A DNA stretch of 64,000 bases from JANYHH01 sp965249745 (GTDB taxonomy: Bacteria; Deinococcota; Deinococci; Deinococcales; JAAFIG01), in assembly GCA_965249745.1 (NCBI GenBank), contig OZ252252.1, positions 868,001-932,000 on the forward strand. Direction: 5' to 3'. Below are positions 18,473 through 26,705 of the stretch, in pieces. Under the pieces are notes generated by a model. It made no database searches. It saw only the letters and a list, made by a program, of their open reading frames with translations, and had not been told where the DNA came from. Positions within the stretch are counted from its first letter, which is position 1; the number at the start of each line of letters is the position of its first letter. Position numbers and translations under genes: made by a program.

Positions 18473-19879
18473 GTGAAACACGTCCTGCCGTTCCTTTCCT
18501 TAGCGACTTTGCTGACCTCCTTGCTGGTCTCCTGCCCTGATACCAGTCTTGACCCAAACGCCAGGGTTAACCTCGAGCCGCCCGCCACGACTGCCCTGGA
18601 AAGCGCCGAGACGCTGAGGCTGAACGCGACTGTGACTGGCTCAACGCTGCAAGGCTTGATCTGGACCGCCAGCGCGGGCAGCATTGACCAAGGCGGCGTT
18701 TTCATCCCGCCCGACGAGACCCGGGCGGTCACTGTGACCGTCACCAGCCGCGCCAACCGCGATAGTCAGGCGAGCGTCACGATCAACGTCACGCGCAGCG
18801 CCGGGCTGAGCGGCAAGCTGTACTGGGATAAAGACGCGGATAGGGCGCAGAGCGCCACCGAGCCACCGCTGTCCGGTTGGCAGGTGTACCTGGACCTGAA
18901 TGGAAACAACACGCCCGATGACGGTGAACCTCGAGCCTTCAGTGACGGCCAAGGAAATTACGGGTTTCACCGCCTGAAAGCCGGAAGCTATCGGGTGCGC
19001 TACGAGGGGCATCTGGGCTACGGTGGCAGTTTGATCTCCAAGAACCAACTTGGGGTGCGTCCACAGATCGTTGGGGGAAGCGCGGCGACCCAGGGTCAAT
19101 ATCCATACATGGCGGCACTGCTCTTCAGCGGAGCGAGTGATCCGTACCTGGCACAGTTCTGCGGCGGTACGCTGATCGCACCGCAATGGGTGCTGACCGC
19201 CGCGCACTGCGTCTTCACCGATCAGGCTACTGTAGCCAACCCGACTCAGATTCAGGTCGCCGTGGACGCCACGCGCCTCGAGACCTCCATGACTCGCGTC
19301 AATCTGACGCAGATCATCCCGCATTCAGGGTACAACCCGGTCGGCAACAGCGACGATAACGACATCGCCCTGCTAAAACTGGCGCAGCCCGTGAACGCCG
19401 CCGCCGTTCCCCCGCTCGAGCCTGACCTCGCGGGATTGGCCGAGGTGGGCGTGCCAGCCAGCATTGTCGGTTGGGGTTCAGTCAAAGATGGTGGACGGTT
19501 CCCCGCCGATTTCCCAATAGAATTACGACAGGCAAAGGTACCCATCGTGGAGCAGGGCACGTGTCACAGCGTGTACAAATCCATCACTACGATCACGGAC
19601 CGCATGATCTGTGCGGGGCTGGCACAGGGCGGCGTGGACACCTGCCAGGGCGATAGCGGTGGCCCACTCCTGGTCGCGGCGGGCGATGCACTACTGCTGG
19701 CGGGCGTCACCAGTTTCGGGAATGGCTGTGCCCGGCCCGGCACCCCCGGCGTGTACGCTCGAGTTTCCGAGTTCAGCGGGTGGCTTCAGGGTCACCTCGG
19801 GCGTGGGACGGCGGGTACGGCGTTGCTGCCGTTGACGAAGGGACAGCAAGGCGCGGTTTCCTTCGCAGTCCAACCCTGA
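18473..19879 (+). CDS. Trypsin-like serine protease lipoprotein (S1 family)
   Basis: The GTG at 18473 gives a compact lipoprotein signal, MKHVLPFLSLATLLTSLLVSC, with lipobox LVSC. Then come an Ig-like segment (about 30-100), an SdrD-B/collagen-binding-type B domain (about 115-175, GKLYWDKDAD and DLNGNNTPDDGEP) and a chymotrypsin-fold protease from IVGGSAATQGQ to the end. The triad is complete: His245 in TAAHC, Asp297 in DNDIALL and Ser395 in CQGDSGGP. The IVGG mature N-terminus suggests activation by cleavage. It is probably anchored on the outer face of the cell. Trypsin-type S1 enzymes are less common in bacteria than in animals. Confidence 0.9.
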   Translation: MKHVLPFLSLATLLTSLLVSCPDTSLDPNARVNLEPPATTALESAETLRLNATVTGSTLQGLIWTASAGSIDQGGVFIPPDETRAVTVTVTSRANRDSQASVTINVTRSAGLSGKLYWDKDADRAQSATEPPLSGWQVYLDLNGNNTPDDGEPRAFSDGQGNYGFHRLKAGSYRVRYEGHLGYGGSLISKNQLGVRPQIVGGSAATQGQYPYMAALLFSGASDPYLAQFCGGTLIAPQWVLTAAHCVFTDQATVANPTQIQVAVDATRLETSMTRVNLTQIIPHSGYNPVGNSDDNDIALLKLAQPVNAAAVPPLEPDLAGLAEVGVPASIVGWGSVKDGGRFPADFPIELRQAKVPIVEQGTCHSVYKSITTITDRMICAGLAQGGVDTCQGDSGGPLLVAAGDALLLAGVTSFGNGCARPGTPGVYARVSEFSGWLQGHLGRGTAGTALLPLTKGQQGAVSFAVQP

Positions 19880-20019
19880 AGCCCAGCGCCCCTTCAAAGC
19901 CGGATTTCGCCAAACCCTGCCCGCCAACCCTCGTCTCACCCAATCTCGAGCCAGGCGGACAGCAAGAAATCTCGAGCCTTCAGCCTGCCGCTCGAGATCT
20001 TGTTGTTCCCATCAAATCT

Positions 20020-20394
20020 TCAGGCGACCACAACGCTGAAAACGCCTTCTAAAAGCTTCTCCAGCTTGGCTCGAGTGAACTCGCGCTTACCCTCTAAGAG
20101 ATGCCCGTCGTGCTCGTGGAAGTGCCAGTAGCGCCCGCCGCCTTGAAGTCGCAACTCAATCCCCTTCAACGGCTCGTGCAACGGAGAGACGCTGGCGACC
20201 ACGACCGCCTTCCCGTCCGCCTGTCCGATGCTGACCGATTGCACCGTCGTTGGCAGGCTGTACTCACGGTCCATGCGGTAGATGTACTGCGTGAAATCCG
20301 ATTCTTTATCAAATCGCAATCCCCTCACCTCGGCCCATTCGCGCATCCAGACGATCAGCTCGAGCCAGCGGTCGTAAATTCCGAGGTCAGTCAT
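20020..20394 (-). CDS. Conserved-looking hypothetical protein
   Basis: I do not recognise a family. The 124 residues start with an aromatic-rich helix (IYDRWLELIVWMREWAEVRG) and include a central strand region ending GGGRYWHFHEHDGHL, with three clustered histidines, and a basic helix before a hydrophobic C-terminus. No signal peptide. TAGGAT (20406-20401) ends 6 bases before the ATG and there is no Shine-Dalgarno, suggesting a leaderless mRNA. It lies downstream of the two FKBP genes on the same strand. The 140 bases on its other side (19880-20019) hold three CTCGAG copies and nothing else I can name. Confidence 0.7.
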   Translation of the reverse strand: MTDLGIYDRWLELIVWMREWAEVRGLRFDKESDFTQYIYRMDREYSLPTTVQSVSIGQADGKAVVVASVSPLHEPLKGIELRLQGGGRYWHFHEHDGHLLEGKREFTRAKLEKLLEGVFSVVVA

Positions 20395-20400
20395 AGCGTC

Positions 20401-20406
20401 ATCCTA
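20401..20406 (-). promoter_or_regulatory. -10 element, leaderless arrangement
   Basis: TAGGAT lies 6 bases before the ATG at 20394. Confidence 0.35.
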
Positions 20407-20460
20407 CCGGGTCTCTGGGTGTTGAGCTTGAAGGTGTTACTCGAGCGGATCAAACTCCCA

Positions 20461-20790
20461 CTACTCGACACCTAACAGTTCAACCTCGAATACGAGGGTA
20501 GCGTTCGGCGGAATCACGCCGCCCGCACCACTCGCGCCGTAAGCCAAGTGTGGCGGAATCGTCAGCTTGCGTTTCCCGCCGACCTTCATGCCCTGCACAC
20601 CCTCGTCCCAGCCTCGGATGACGTGACCCGCCCCGAGCGGAAACTGAAACGGGTCGCGCCGATCCAAGCTCGAGTCAAATTTGCGACCGTCCGGGAACAT
20701 GCCGGTGTAGTGGACCGTCACGGTCTGTCCCGCCTTGGCTTCTGGTCCGCTCCCCACGCTGATGTCTTCAACCACCATTTCCTGATTCAC
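20461..20790 (-). CDS. FKBP-type peptidyl-prolyl isomerase, cytoplasmic
   Basis: The 109-residue protein is one FKBP domain with the canonical pattern: VTVHYTGMFPDGRKFDSS, FPLGAGHVIRGWDEGVQGMKVGGKRKLTIPPHLAYG and GVIPPNATLVFEVELL. It would catalyse proline isomerisation during folding. The GTG at 20790 is preferred because an AAAGGAG site sits 5-6 bases upstream; the longer frame from 20823 would bury that site. There is no signal peptide, in contrast to the paralogue next door. Confidence 0.93.
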   Translation of the reverse strand: MNQEMVVEDISVGSGPEAKAGQTVTVHYTGMFPDGRKFDSSLDRRDPFQFPLGAGHVIRGWDEGVQGMKVGGKRKLTIPPHLAYGASGAGGVIPPNATLVFEVELLGVE

Positions 20791-20866
20791 GGTGTCTCCT
20801 TTATCAAAATCTCGAATTTCCAATCAGCCCCGAGCGCCCACAACCTACAGCCCACTTCCCTCTCTA

Positions 20867-21364
20867 TCACTGAACCGCAACGAGTTCCACGTCAAAGATC
20901 AGCGGGCTGTTGGCGGGGATGACGCCGCCGGGACTTTGCGAGCCGTACGCCAGCTCCGACGGGATCAGCAAGCGGCGCTTCCCACCAACTTTCATGCCGG
21001 GAATCCCCTGATCCCAGCCCTTGATAACCTGACCCGCGCCGATCTGGACCGCGAACGGCTGACCACGATCGCAGGAGCTATCGAACTTCGTGCCGTCTGG
21101 CAGGTAACCCACGTAATTCATCGCCAGTGTGCTGCCCGCTTTGGCTTCGACGCCGCTCCCGACAGTGATGTCCTCGGTTTTCAACGCCGTGATCGTGTTC
21201 GCGGCGACCGGCTTGAATTCCGGCAGGGCGTCGCACATCGCCACCGCTTTCGCGGGTTGCGGTTGTTGCGAGACGATCAGCGCGACCACGGCGGCGATCA
21301 CGACCAATAAACCAATGATGACAGGCGGTTTCACAGTTTTCCATGTTACCGCGTTTGAACCCAT
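20867..21364 (-). CDS. Membrane-anchored FKBP-type peptidyl-prolyl isomerase
   Basis: This has one N-terminal membrane segment (KPPVIIGLLVVIAAVVALIVS) followed by an FKBP domain closely similar to that of the neighbouring cytoplasmic paralogue (FDSSCDRGQPFAVQIGAGQVIKGW, LAYGSQSPGGVIPAN). The catalytic domain would be outside the membrane, helping exported proteins fold. Three starts are possible: ATG at 21364 or 21367, or a GTG at 21334 giving MKPPVII, with TAACAT 8 bases before it. I cannot decide between them. A lone Cys pair lies before and inside the domain. Confidence 0.88.
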   Translation of the reverse strand: MGSNAVTWKTVKPPVIIGLLVVIAAVVALIVSQQPQPAKAVAMCDALPEFKPVAANTITALKTEDITVGSGVEAKAGSTLAMNYVGYLPDGTKFDSSCDRGQPFAVQIGAGQVIKGWDQGIPGMKVGGKRRLLIPSELAYGSQSPGGVIPANSPLIFDVELVAVQ

Positions 21365-21422
21365 CATCTCGAGCCTGCGTATCTCCGGTGAACGCTGCAA
21401 GAGCCGCGTCTAAGGAGAACCT

Positions 21423-21977
21423 ATGAACAAGTCATTGAAGATCGCCGCATTGATGGTCGTTTCCGCCGCCACGCTGGTCTTGGCTGCCCCAACGTTTTCG
21501 TTCACCACGAGCGCCAAGATGAACGCCATGATGAAGGGCAGCACGATTGAACTGAGCGCCTATCCAAAAGCCAGACTCGTGTTCAAGAGCGTTACCGGCA
21601 GCAAAGCCACCCTAGTCTACAAGGGTACGGACGCCAAGGGCGCGTTCAACTTTTACGCGGCCGCCTTCAAAGCCGAGGGTTGGAAAACCGGTGAGGCCAT
21701 GATGGCCGGTGGCGAGACCATGACCAAACCAGCCGACACGATGACCAAGCCCGGTGACACGACCGCCAGCGGCGACACTAAGCCCGCTGACACGATGACC
21801 AAACCGGCCGACACGATGGCAGGCAGCGACACCATGAAGAAGGACGATGCCATGATGGGCAGCGCCATGATGAAAGACGGTACCTTCCAGGGGCATTACA
21901 ACTCTGGCGGTCACACGCTGGGGATCAGCGTCTCCGTCAAGGACGGCAAGACCTTCGCCAATTTCGGCGTCAAGTAA
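21423..21977 (+). CDS. Exported Met/Lys/Asp-rich repetitive protein
   Basis: The 184-residue product starts with a signal peptide (to about 22, LAAP). A first domain (about 23-90) has SGSTIELSAYPKARLVFK-like strands. A low-complexity segment (about 95-150) is built from repeats of (D)TMTKPADTM and ends MKKDDAMMGSAMM, and a short C-terminal domain (YNSGGHTLGISVSVKDG) follows. It resembles Met-rich exported proteins of unknown function; metal binding is possible but not shown. An AAGGAG site precedes the ATG. It is divergent from the membrane FKBP gene 58 bp away and ends at a very strong hairpin. Confidence 0.85.
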   Translation: MNKSLKIAALMVVSAATLVLAAPTFSFTTSAKMNAMMKGSTIELSAYPKARLVFKSVTGSKATLVYKGTDAKGAFNFYAAAFKAEGWKTGEAMMAGGETMTKPADTMTKPGDTTASGDTKPADTMTKPADTMAGSDTMKKDDAMMGSAMMKDGTFQGHYNSGGHTLGISVSVKDGKTFANFGVK

Positions 21978-21993
21978 CCGTCGTTTACCAGTT

Positions 21994-22031
21994 CGACCTC
22001 GAGGGGAAGCAAAGGCTTCCCCTCGAGGTCG
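21994..22031 (+). terminator. Strong terminator hairpin built on CTCGAG
   Basis: A perfect 17-bp stem (21994-22010 with 22015-22031) has a 4-base AAAG loop and is followed by TTT. Both arms contain CTCGAGG. Confidence 0.85.
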
Positions 22032-22069
22032 TTTAGCACAGGTTTCCTCATGAGCCTGTGTCAAAGGCG

Positions 22070-22099
22070 TTGTGATGGACGCAGTTTTCGTGCTACACT
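22070..22099 (+). promoter_or_regulatory. Promoter of the FtsB-like gene, near-leaderless
   Basis: TTGTGA and TACACT are 18 bases apart. The -10 ends 9 bases before the GTG at 22109, and no Shine-Dalgarno is present. Confidence 0.55.
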
Positions 22100-22108
22100 C
22101 TGTCACCA

Positions 22109-22414
22109 GTGGCGACCAGAAGCACATCCCTACTGCGTTCAGTCCGTGAACATGTACCCGCGACGATCTTCACGGTTGTCGTGGCGCTCGGTGTATTGCA
22201 GATCACGGCGCTGGTGTTGCTGACACTGTACCGCCATTTCGACTGGAGCTACCAGGCGGGACAGCAACGCGCCAGGGTGCAACAACTGCAACTCGAGGTC
22301 AAGGAGTTGCGCGAACGGGTCAAACTGAGTACCGACCCGGCGTATCTCGAGGGGCTGGCTCGGAAGCAGGGTTTCATCAAGGATGGCGAGCGCGTGATCG
22401 TGCCGAAGCCCTGA
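22109..22414 (+). CDS. FtsB/DivIC-like septum formation initiator
   Basis: The 101 residues comprise a short cytoplasmic N-terminus, one membrane helix (about 18-40) and a coiled coil (about 45-75) ending in AYLEGLARKQGFIKDGERVIV. That ending is the EExARxxxgxvkpGExv-like tail of the FtsB/DivIC/FtsL family. These proteins link division-site membrane complexes to peptidoglycan synthesis. GTG start with a -10 at leaderless distance. Downstream, 22415-22591 holds an AT-rich palindrome (AAAAATTAATTTTT, 22446-22459) and nothing else I can name. Confidence 0.8.
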   Translation: MATRSTSLLRSVREHVPATIFTVVVALGVLQITALVLLTLYRHFDWSYQAGQQRARVQQLQLEVKELRERVKLSTDPAYLEGLARKQGFIKDGERVIVPKP

Positions 22415-22591
22415 CGAACTCTACCTGCGTCTCTCGAGGTCCGCCAAAAATTAATTTTTAACTGTGTTCTACTTGTGTGACACCGGGCAATGACAAGTAT
22501 CGCCGCCACGCGATACTTGCGAATGCTCGTCCATCACGCGGTTTCTACAGCCTGCGCTCGCACCTCACTCGGAACAGCGTATCCAATTCGC

Positions 22592-23326
22592 TCAGGTCAG
22601 CGCCTCGTCCATCGTTCGCATCTGAATCTCGATGATCCGCGACCCGGTGGACTGCGTGCAAGCCAACAAGGTCGCCTGCGCCACGTCTTCCGGCTCGAGC
22701 ATCCCAGACGCAGCCACGCTTTCCTCGGTGCGACCCTTGCCAAGAGCGAACTCGGTTTTCACGCCGCCCGGACAGATCACGCCGACTTTGATACCGTGCG
22801 GTCGCAATTCCTTGTCCAGCGCCTGCGCGAAACCGACCTGCGCGAATTTCGTGGCGCAGTAAACCGCTTCCCCGGCAAAGCCGTAAATCCCCGCCATCGA
22901 AGAGATCGTGATGATTGTGCCCGATTTCTGCGCGACCATTGCGGGTGCAGCGTGGCGTGTGAATAGAAACGTGGAGCGCACGTTCGTGTCCATCATCTCG
23001 TCGTACTCGTCGGCGCTGGTGTTCACCAGGTTCTTGTAATTCCCGACGCCAGTGTTATTGATCAGAATATCTAACTTCCCAAACGAATTGATTGCGGCTG
23101 CCACGGCGTCTACCGCCGTTTGCTCGTCCTTGGCGTCACCCTCCACGGCGACCGCCTCGCCACCCGCCGCGACGATGCTGGCGACCAGCTCATCCAGTCG
23201 CGCCTTGCGCCGGGCCGTCAACACCAGTTTCGCACCCTCCGCCGCCAGCGCCTCCGCGCACGCTTTGCCGATGCCTGCGCTGGCCCCCGTGATGAGCGCG
23301 ACCTTGCCCGCCAGTTTCTGAGTCAT
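22592..23326 (-). CDS. SDR-family NAD(P)-dependent oxidoreductase
   Basis: This 244-residue classical short-chain dehydrogenase has the cofactor motif TGASAGIG (about 13-20), NNTGVGN (an NNAG variant) and the catalytic YxxxK as VYCATK. LTARRKARLDE after the second strand carries basic residues that suggest NADP preference. The ending RTEESVAASGMLEPEDVAQA is typical of the YdfG-like group; the substrate is unknown. The ATG follows CAGGAGGACAGT. Confidence 0.92.
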   Translation of the reverse strand: MTQKLAGKVALITGASAGIGKACAEALAAEGAKLVLTARRKARLDELVASIVAAGGEAVAVEGDAKDEQTAVDAVAAAINSFGKLDILINNTGVGNYKNLVNTSADEYDEMMDTNVRSTFLFTRHAAPAMVAQKSGTIITISSMAGIYGFAGEAVYCATKFAQVGFAQALDKELRPHGIKVGVICPGGVKTEFALGKGRTEESVAASGMLEPEDVAQATLLACTQSTGSRIIEIQMRTMDEALT

Positions 23327-23510
23327 ACTGTCCTCCAGGAGCGATGCAGAACCTCAGAGGATTCACCTTCTAGATATGTTGAGATCGCTTGACGGAGAAT
23401 AACACCGTCAGCCCAATCGCCTCGAGCGGCAGGTTTCAACAACGACACTCCGCAGGTGTTCCGCATCTCGAGCCGTGGAAACGACTCTTGAGATGGGTGA
23501 AGAAACAAGA

Positions 23511-23533
23511 AAGTCCCGTCAATGACGGGACTT
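23511..23533 (-). terminator. Terminator of the initiator tRNA
   Basis: AAGTCCCGTC and GACGGGACTT form a 10-bp stem with a 3-base loop just after the tRNA. A T-rich stretch follows in the minus direction. Confidence 0.75.
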
Positions 23534-23537
23534 GTAT

Positions 23538-23614
<77 letters not shown>

Positions 23615-23642
23615 GTGCGCGTTCCTCTCGGAAGCGGCAGTG

Positions 23643-23671
23643 AATGTATCACCGATTCAGAAGCCCGTCAA
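23643..23671 (-). promoter_or_regulatory. Promoter of the initiator tRNA
   Basis: TTGACG and TACATT are separated by 17 bases, and the -10 ends 28 bases before the mature tRNA 5' end. Confidence 0.8.
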
Positions 23672-23715
23672 GTCCCACGCTCGCAGTTCTATCGCTGAGT
23701 CTCATCATACTTGGA

Positions 23716-23745
23716 TTGGTGCTTATGGAGGCGGTCTCGTATACT
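23716..23745 (+). promoter_or_regulatory. Candidate promoter of the STM4015-4011-like operon
   Basis: TTGGTG and TATACT are 18 bases apart. The -10 is strong and the -35 weak. A start near 23752 would leave a short leader carrying the GGGAGGT ribosome binding site. Confidence 0.45.
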
Positions 23746-23771
23746 TCATGGCAACATCCTGGGAGGTCACT

Positions 23772-24698
23772 ATGGGCTTTTACGAACACCGCTTTTCGTT
23801 CGCTGGCAAAAAGGTACGCGACTACACGGGCGGTGCGCTGTACGACTTAGATAAGTTCGCGTTTCGCGTCAAACAGGAGTACGAAGCCGAAAAGAAATTC
23901 TTTGAAACCTTCAACGAGCTTGTGGAACAGGACGGCGCACCCGACCTGACCGCGCTGGTGATCGGGATGTGGGACGACGAGCAATTCGAGGCGGGTTCAC
24001 AACAGATTGTCGAAGCGCTCGTGACTGCCAAGGACCGCCTGAAGGGGCTGAAAGCGATTTTCCTGGGCGATATTGTCGGCGAGGAATGCGAGGTCTCGTG
24101 GATTCATCAGAGCGACGTATCCCCAATTTTCAACGCCTACCCAGATTTGGAGATTTTCACGGTGCGCGGTTCGGAAGACCTGAGCTTCGGACACTTGTCG
24201 CACGCCAATCTGAAGCAGTTGACCGTGCAGAGCGGTGGCTTGAACGTCAATATCGTGCGCGACATCCTCGGGAGTGACCTGCCGAATCTTGAACACTTAG
24301 AGTTGTACCTGGGCACAGAGAATTACGGTGCGAACACCGCGCCGGACGATCTCGCGCCGCTGTTGCGCGGCGAACTCTTCCCGAAGCTGACCTACCTGGG
24401 CTTGAAGGACAGCGAGATCGCCGATCAAATCGCTGCCGTTGCCGCGAATGCCCCAATCCTCGAGCGGCTGCAAGTGCTGGACTTGTCATTGGGCACGCTC
24501 TCCGACGAGGGGGCGCGGTCACTGATGACGAGCGACAAGCTCCAGCACCTCGAGAAGCTGGATATTCACTATCACTTCCTGACGCCGGACACGCTGAACG
24601 ACCTGAAATCGCACGTGCGAAAGCTCAAAGTGAAGATTGACGCGAGCGACCCGCAAGACCCGAACGACGAGTGGCGCAACGTTTCCGTCAGCGAGTGA
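23772..24698 (+). CDS. STM4015-family leucine-rich-repeat protein
   Basis: This 308-residue protein begins MGFYEHRFSFAGKKV and carries degenerate leucine-rich repeats from about residue 150 (NLEHLELYLG, LTYLGLKDSEIA, LQVLDLSLGTLSDEGARSL, LEKLDIHYHFLT). The family is named from a Salmonella locus and has no known function; LRRs usually bind protein or peptide. The ATG at 23772 has a GGGAGGT site; a longer frame from 23640 runs through the promoter region and is rejected. No signal peptide, so it is cytoplasmic. It is the first gene of a five-gene unit with an ATP-grasp, a hydrolase and two radical SAM enzymes, overlapping the next gene. I infer a substrate-recognition role. Confidence 0.82.
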   Translation: MGFYEHRFSFAGKKVRDYTGGALYDLDKFAFRVKQEYEAEKKFFETFNELVEQDGAPDLTALVIGMWDDEQFEAGSQQIVEALVTAKDRLKGLKAIFLGDIVGEECEVSWIHQSDVSPIFNAYPDLEIFTVRGSEDLSFGHLSHANLKQLTVQSGGLNVNIVRDILGSDLPNLEHLELYLGTENYGANTAPDDLAPLLRGELFPKLTYLGLKDSEIADQIAAVAANAPILERLQVLDLSLGTLSDEGARSLMTSDKLQHLEKLDIHYHFLTPDTLNDLKSHVRKLKVKIDASDPQDPNDEWRNVSVSE

Positions 24699-25828
24699 AA
24701 ACCTCTAACTTGCTCGTGATCGCACCCCCAGAAAGTCGTCGTGTGCGCGCCATTCAAACCAGCCTGCTCGAGCAAGGCTTACCACCTGCCAAGGTGCTGT
24801 CCTGGCTCGAGGTCGTGGATGGTGTGCCGCTCGAGAGGTTCGTGAATGCGGGGACGACTGTCAAATTGGATTCGCCGGGCGAAAGCTGGGAGACAGAGAA
24901 ACGCTTCCTCGAGTTGGGGCTGGATACCCCCGACTCCGACGGCGCATACACGCGAGTCAACCCGCACGGTCTCGAGTTCGAGCTGGGGCGGCTGCTCGCG
25001 TCACGACAATGGTATCTGGGGTTCTGTCAGGCGCTAGAAACCGTGAAAGTGCAACTCGAGACGCTGGGACGCTCCGCGATGAACAGCCCGGATGATATTG
25101 CGTTGATGTTCGACAAGCGTGCCACGCACGCGAAACTTCTCGCGGCTGGTATCATCGTGCCGCCAGCTTTACCACCCGTTGCCAACTTCGACGAGCTGGT
25201 CGCTCGGATGGAAACCCTGGGCTGGTCTCGAGTCTTCGTCAAGCTGGCGCATGGTTCCGGCGCGGCGGGCGTGATCGCACTGGAAACCCGGCGCGGTCAG
25301 TGGCAAGCCACGAGTACCGTGGAAATGGCGGGCGGGCGGTTGTTCAACACGCGGCGATTGTGGAAGTACCGCGACTTGCCGATCATCAAAGCGCTGGTGA
25401 ACGCCATCATCTTGCATCGGGTTCAGATTGAGAAATGGCTGCCCAAAGCGAGCTTCGCCGGTCGCATCTTTGACTTGCGCGTCGTGGTCACGGGCGGGGA
25501 AGCCAAGCACGTGCTGGTTCGCGCCTCGAGAGGGACGATCACGAACTTGCACCTCGGGAACGAGCGCGGCGATTGGGACGCGGTACGCGACCACCTCGGG
25601 GAGCGCTGGCTAACGATCAAGGCCACCTGCGAGGCGGCGATGCGGGTGTTCCCAGGGAGCTTGTACGCGGGCGTGGACGTGCTGGTGCAAACAGATTGGG
25701 CGCGGCACGCGATTCTGGAAATGAACGCCTTCGGGGATTATCACCGCAATGTCCTGGTGAACGGATTGGACACGTATGCGACACAACTCGAGGCGCTGGG
25801 CTGGGATTTGGGCGCGGTGACGGCGTGA
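24695..25828 (+). CDS. STM4014-family ATP-grasp protein
   Basis: This 377-residue protein has an ATP-grasp layout. It has a preATP region (1-130), a lysine-bearing strand FVKLAHGSGAAGVIA (about 175-190), an Arg-rich strand FDLRVVV, and the Mg-binding ILEMNAFGDYH (about 340-350, Glu and Asn ligands). ATP-grasp enzymes join a carboxylate to an amine or thiol through an acyl phosphate. The acceptor here is unknown. I chose the GTG at 24695, whose GTGA overlaps the previous stop; a GTG at 24671 is also in frame. Its place beside an LRR protein and radical SAM enzymes suggests peptide or cofactor tailoring, which is inference. Confidence 0.82.
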   Translation: MKTSNLLVIAPPESRRVRAIQTSLLEQGLPPAKVLSWLEVVDGVPLERFVNAGTTVKLDSPGESWETEKRFLELGLDTPDSDGAYTRVNPHGLEFELGRLLASRQWYLGFCQALETVKVQLETLGRSAMNSPDDIALMFDKRATHAKLLAAGIIVPPALPPVANFDELVARMETLGWSRVFVKLAHGSGAAGVIALETRRGQWQATSTVEMAGGRLFNTRRLWKYRDLPIIKALVNAIILHRVQIEKWLPKASFAGRIFDLRVVVTGGEAKHVLVRASRGTITNLHLGNERGDWDAVRDHLGERWLTIKATCEAAMRVFPGSLYAGVDVLVQTDWARHAILEMNAFGDYHRNVLVNGLDTYATQLEALGWDLGAVTA

Positions 25829-25898
25829 AGTATCGTATGAAGTGCGGTGGCTCAAGGGTGTCGCTGGGGACGAGGGTTTGCCGTGGCAAAGGTGAGTC

Positions 25899-26705
25899 AT
25901 GCTGAACGTCAACGAGATTATTGGGCAACGCGACGTGCTGTTCATCACCTTCGACAGCATGCGGTACGACGTGGCGGTGGAAGCGCTCGAAGCGGGGTTG
26001 ACGCCGGTGTTGAAGAGCGTCTTGCCGGATCAGGGCTGGGAGTTGCGGCACACGCCCGCGACCTTCACCTACGCGGCGCATCACGCTTTCTTCGCGGGTT
26101 TCCTGCCGACGCCCGCCCGTCCCGGCAGCCACGAGCGCCTGTTCGCCAGCGCATTCAAGGGTTCCAAAACGACCGCCGACCGGACTTTTACGCACACTGA
26201 GGGGACGTGGGTCGAGGCGCTCGCGGCGCGAGGCTATCACACGATTTGCGTGGGTGGCGTGGGTTTTTTCAATAAGTTCGGCGCACTCGGCTCGAGTTTG
26301 CCGGATTTATTTGAGCACGCCTATTGGGCGTATTGGATGGGCGTTGAAAGCGATAGGTCAACCGAGGTTCAGGTCGGACAAGCCCTGCGGGTCTTGCGTG
26401 AACTGAACTCGAGCGAACGCGTGCTGCTGTTTCTCAATATCTCCGCGACCCACGCGCCGACCCGAATTTTCTTGAAGGGCGCGAAGCGTGAATCCAAGGA
26501 AACCCAAGCCGCCGCGCTGCAATACGCCGACGCGCAGCTAACACCTTTGTTCGATGCCTTCCGCGCTCGAGGTAGGGCGCTCTGTATTCTGTGCAGCGAT
26601 CACGGCGAGGCGTTCGGTGAGGATGGCTTTGAGGGGCACCGATTGGCGCACGAGGTCGTCTGGAACGTTCCATACGCTGAATTTCTGCTTGAGGAAGACA
26701 GATGA
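25899..26705 (+). CDS. STM4013/SEN3800-family hydrolase (alkaline phosphatase superfamily)
   Basis: The 268 residues carry the metal-site pattern of sulfatases and phosphodiesterases: Asp19 in FITFDSMRYD, Asp234-His235 in CSDHGE and His247 in EGHRLAHE. The nucleophile is expected in the Thr-rich stretch near 50-60 (HTPATFTYAAHH). No signal peptide, so it acts in the cytoplasm. At 268 residues it is much shorter than typical sulfatases. An AAAGGTGAG site precedes the ATG, and it overlaps the next gene by 4 bases. The substrate is unknown; it could remove a phosphate, sulfate or diester group from the pathway product. Confidence 0.8.
   Translation: MLNVNEIIGQRDVLFITFDSMRYDVAVEALEAGLTPVLKSVLPDQGWELRHTPATFTYAAHHAFFAGFLPTPARPGSHERLFASAFKGSKTTADRTFTHTEGTWVEALAARGYHTICVGGVGFFNKFGALGSSLPDLFEHAYWAYWMGVESDRSTEVQVGQALRVLRELNSSERVLLFLNISATHAPTRIFLKGAKRESKETQAAALQYADAQLTPLFDAFRARGRALCILCSDHGEAFGEDGFEGHRLAHEVVWNVPYAEFLLEEDR

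Noticed and set aside
22446..22459. AT-rich palindrome AAAAATTAATTTTT as a terminator or operator
   Set aside because: A weak AT-only stem without a loop or context; not enough to call a function.
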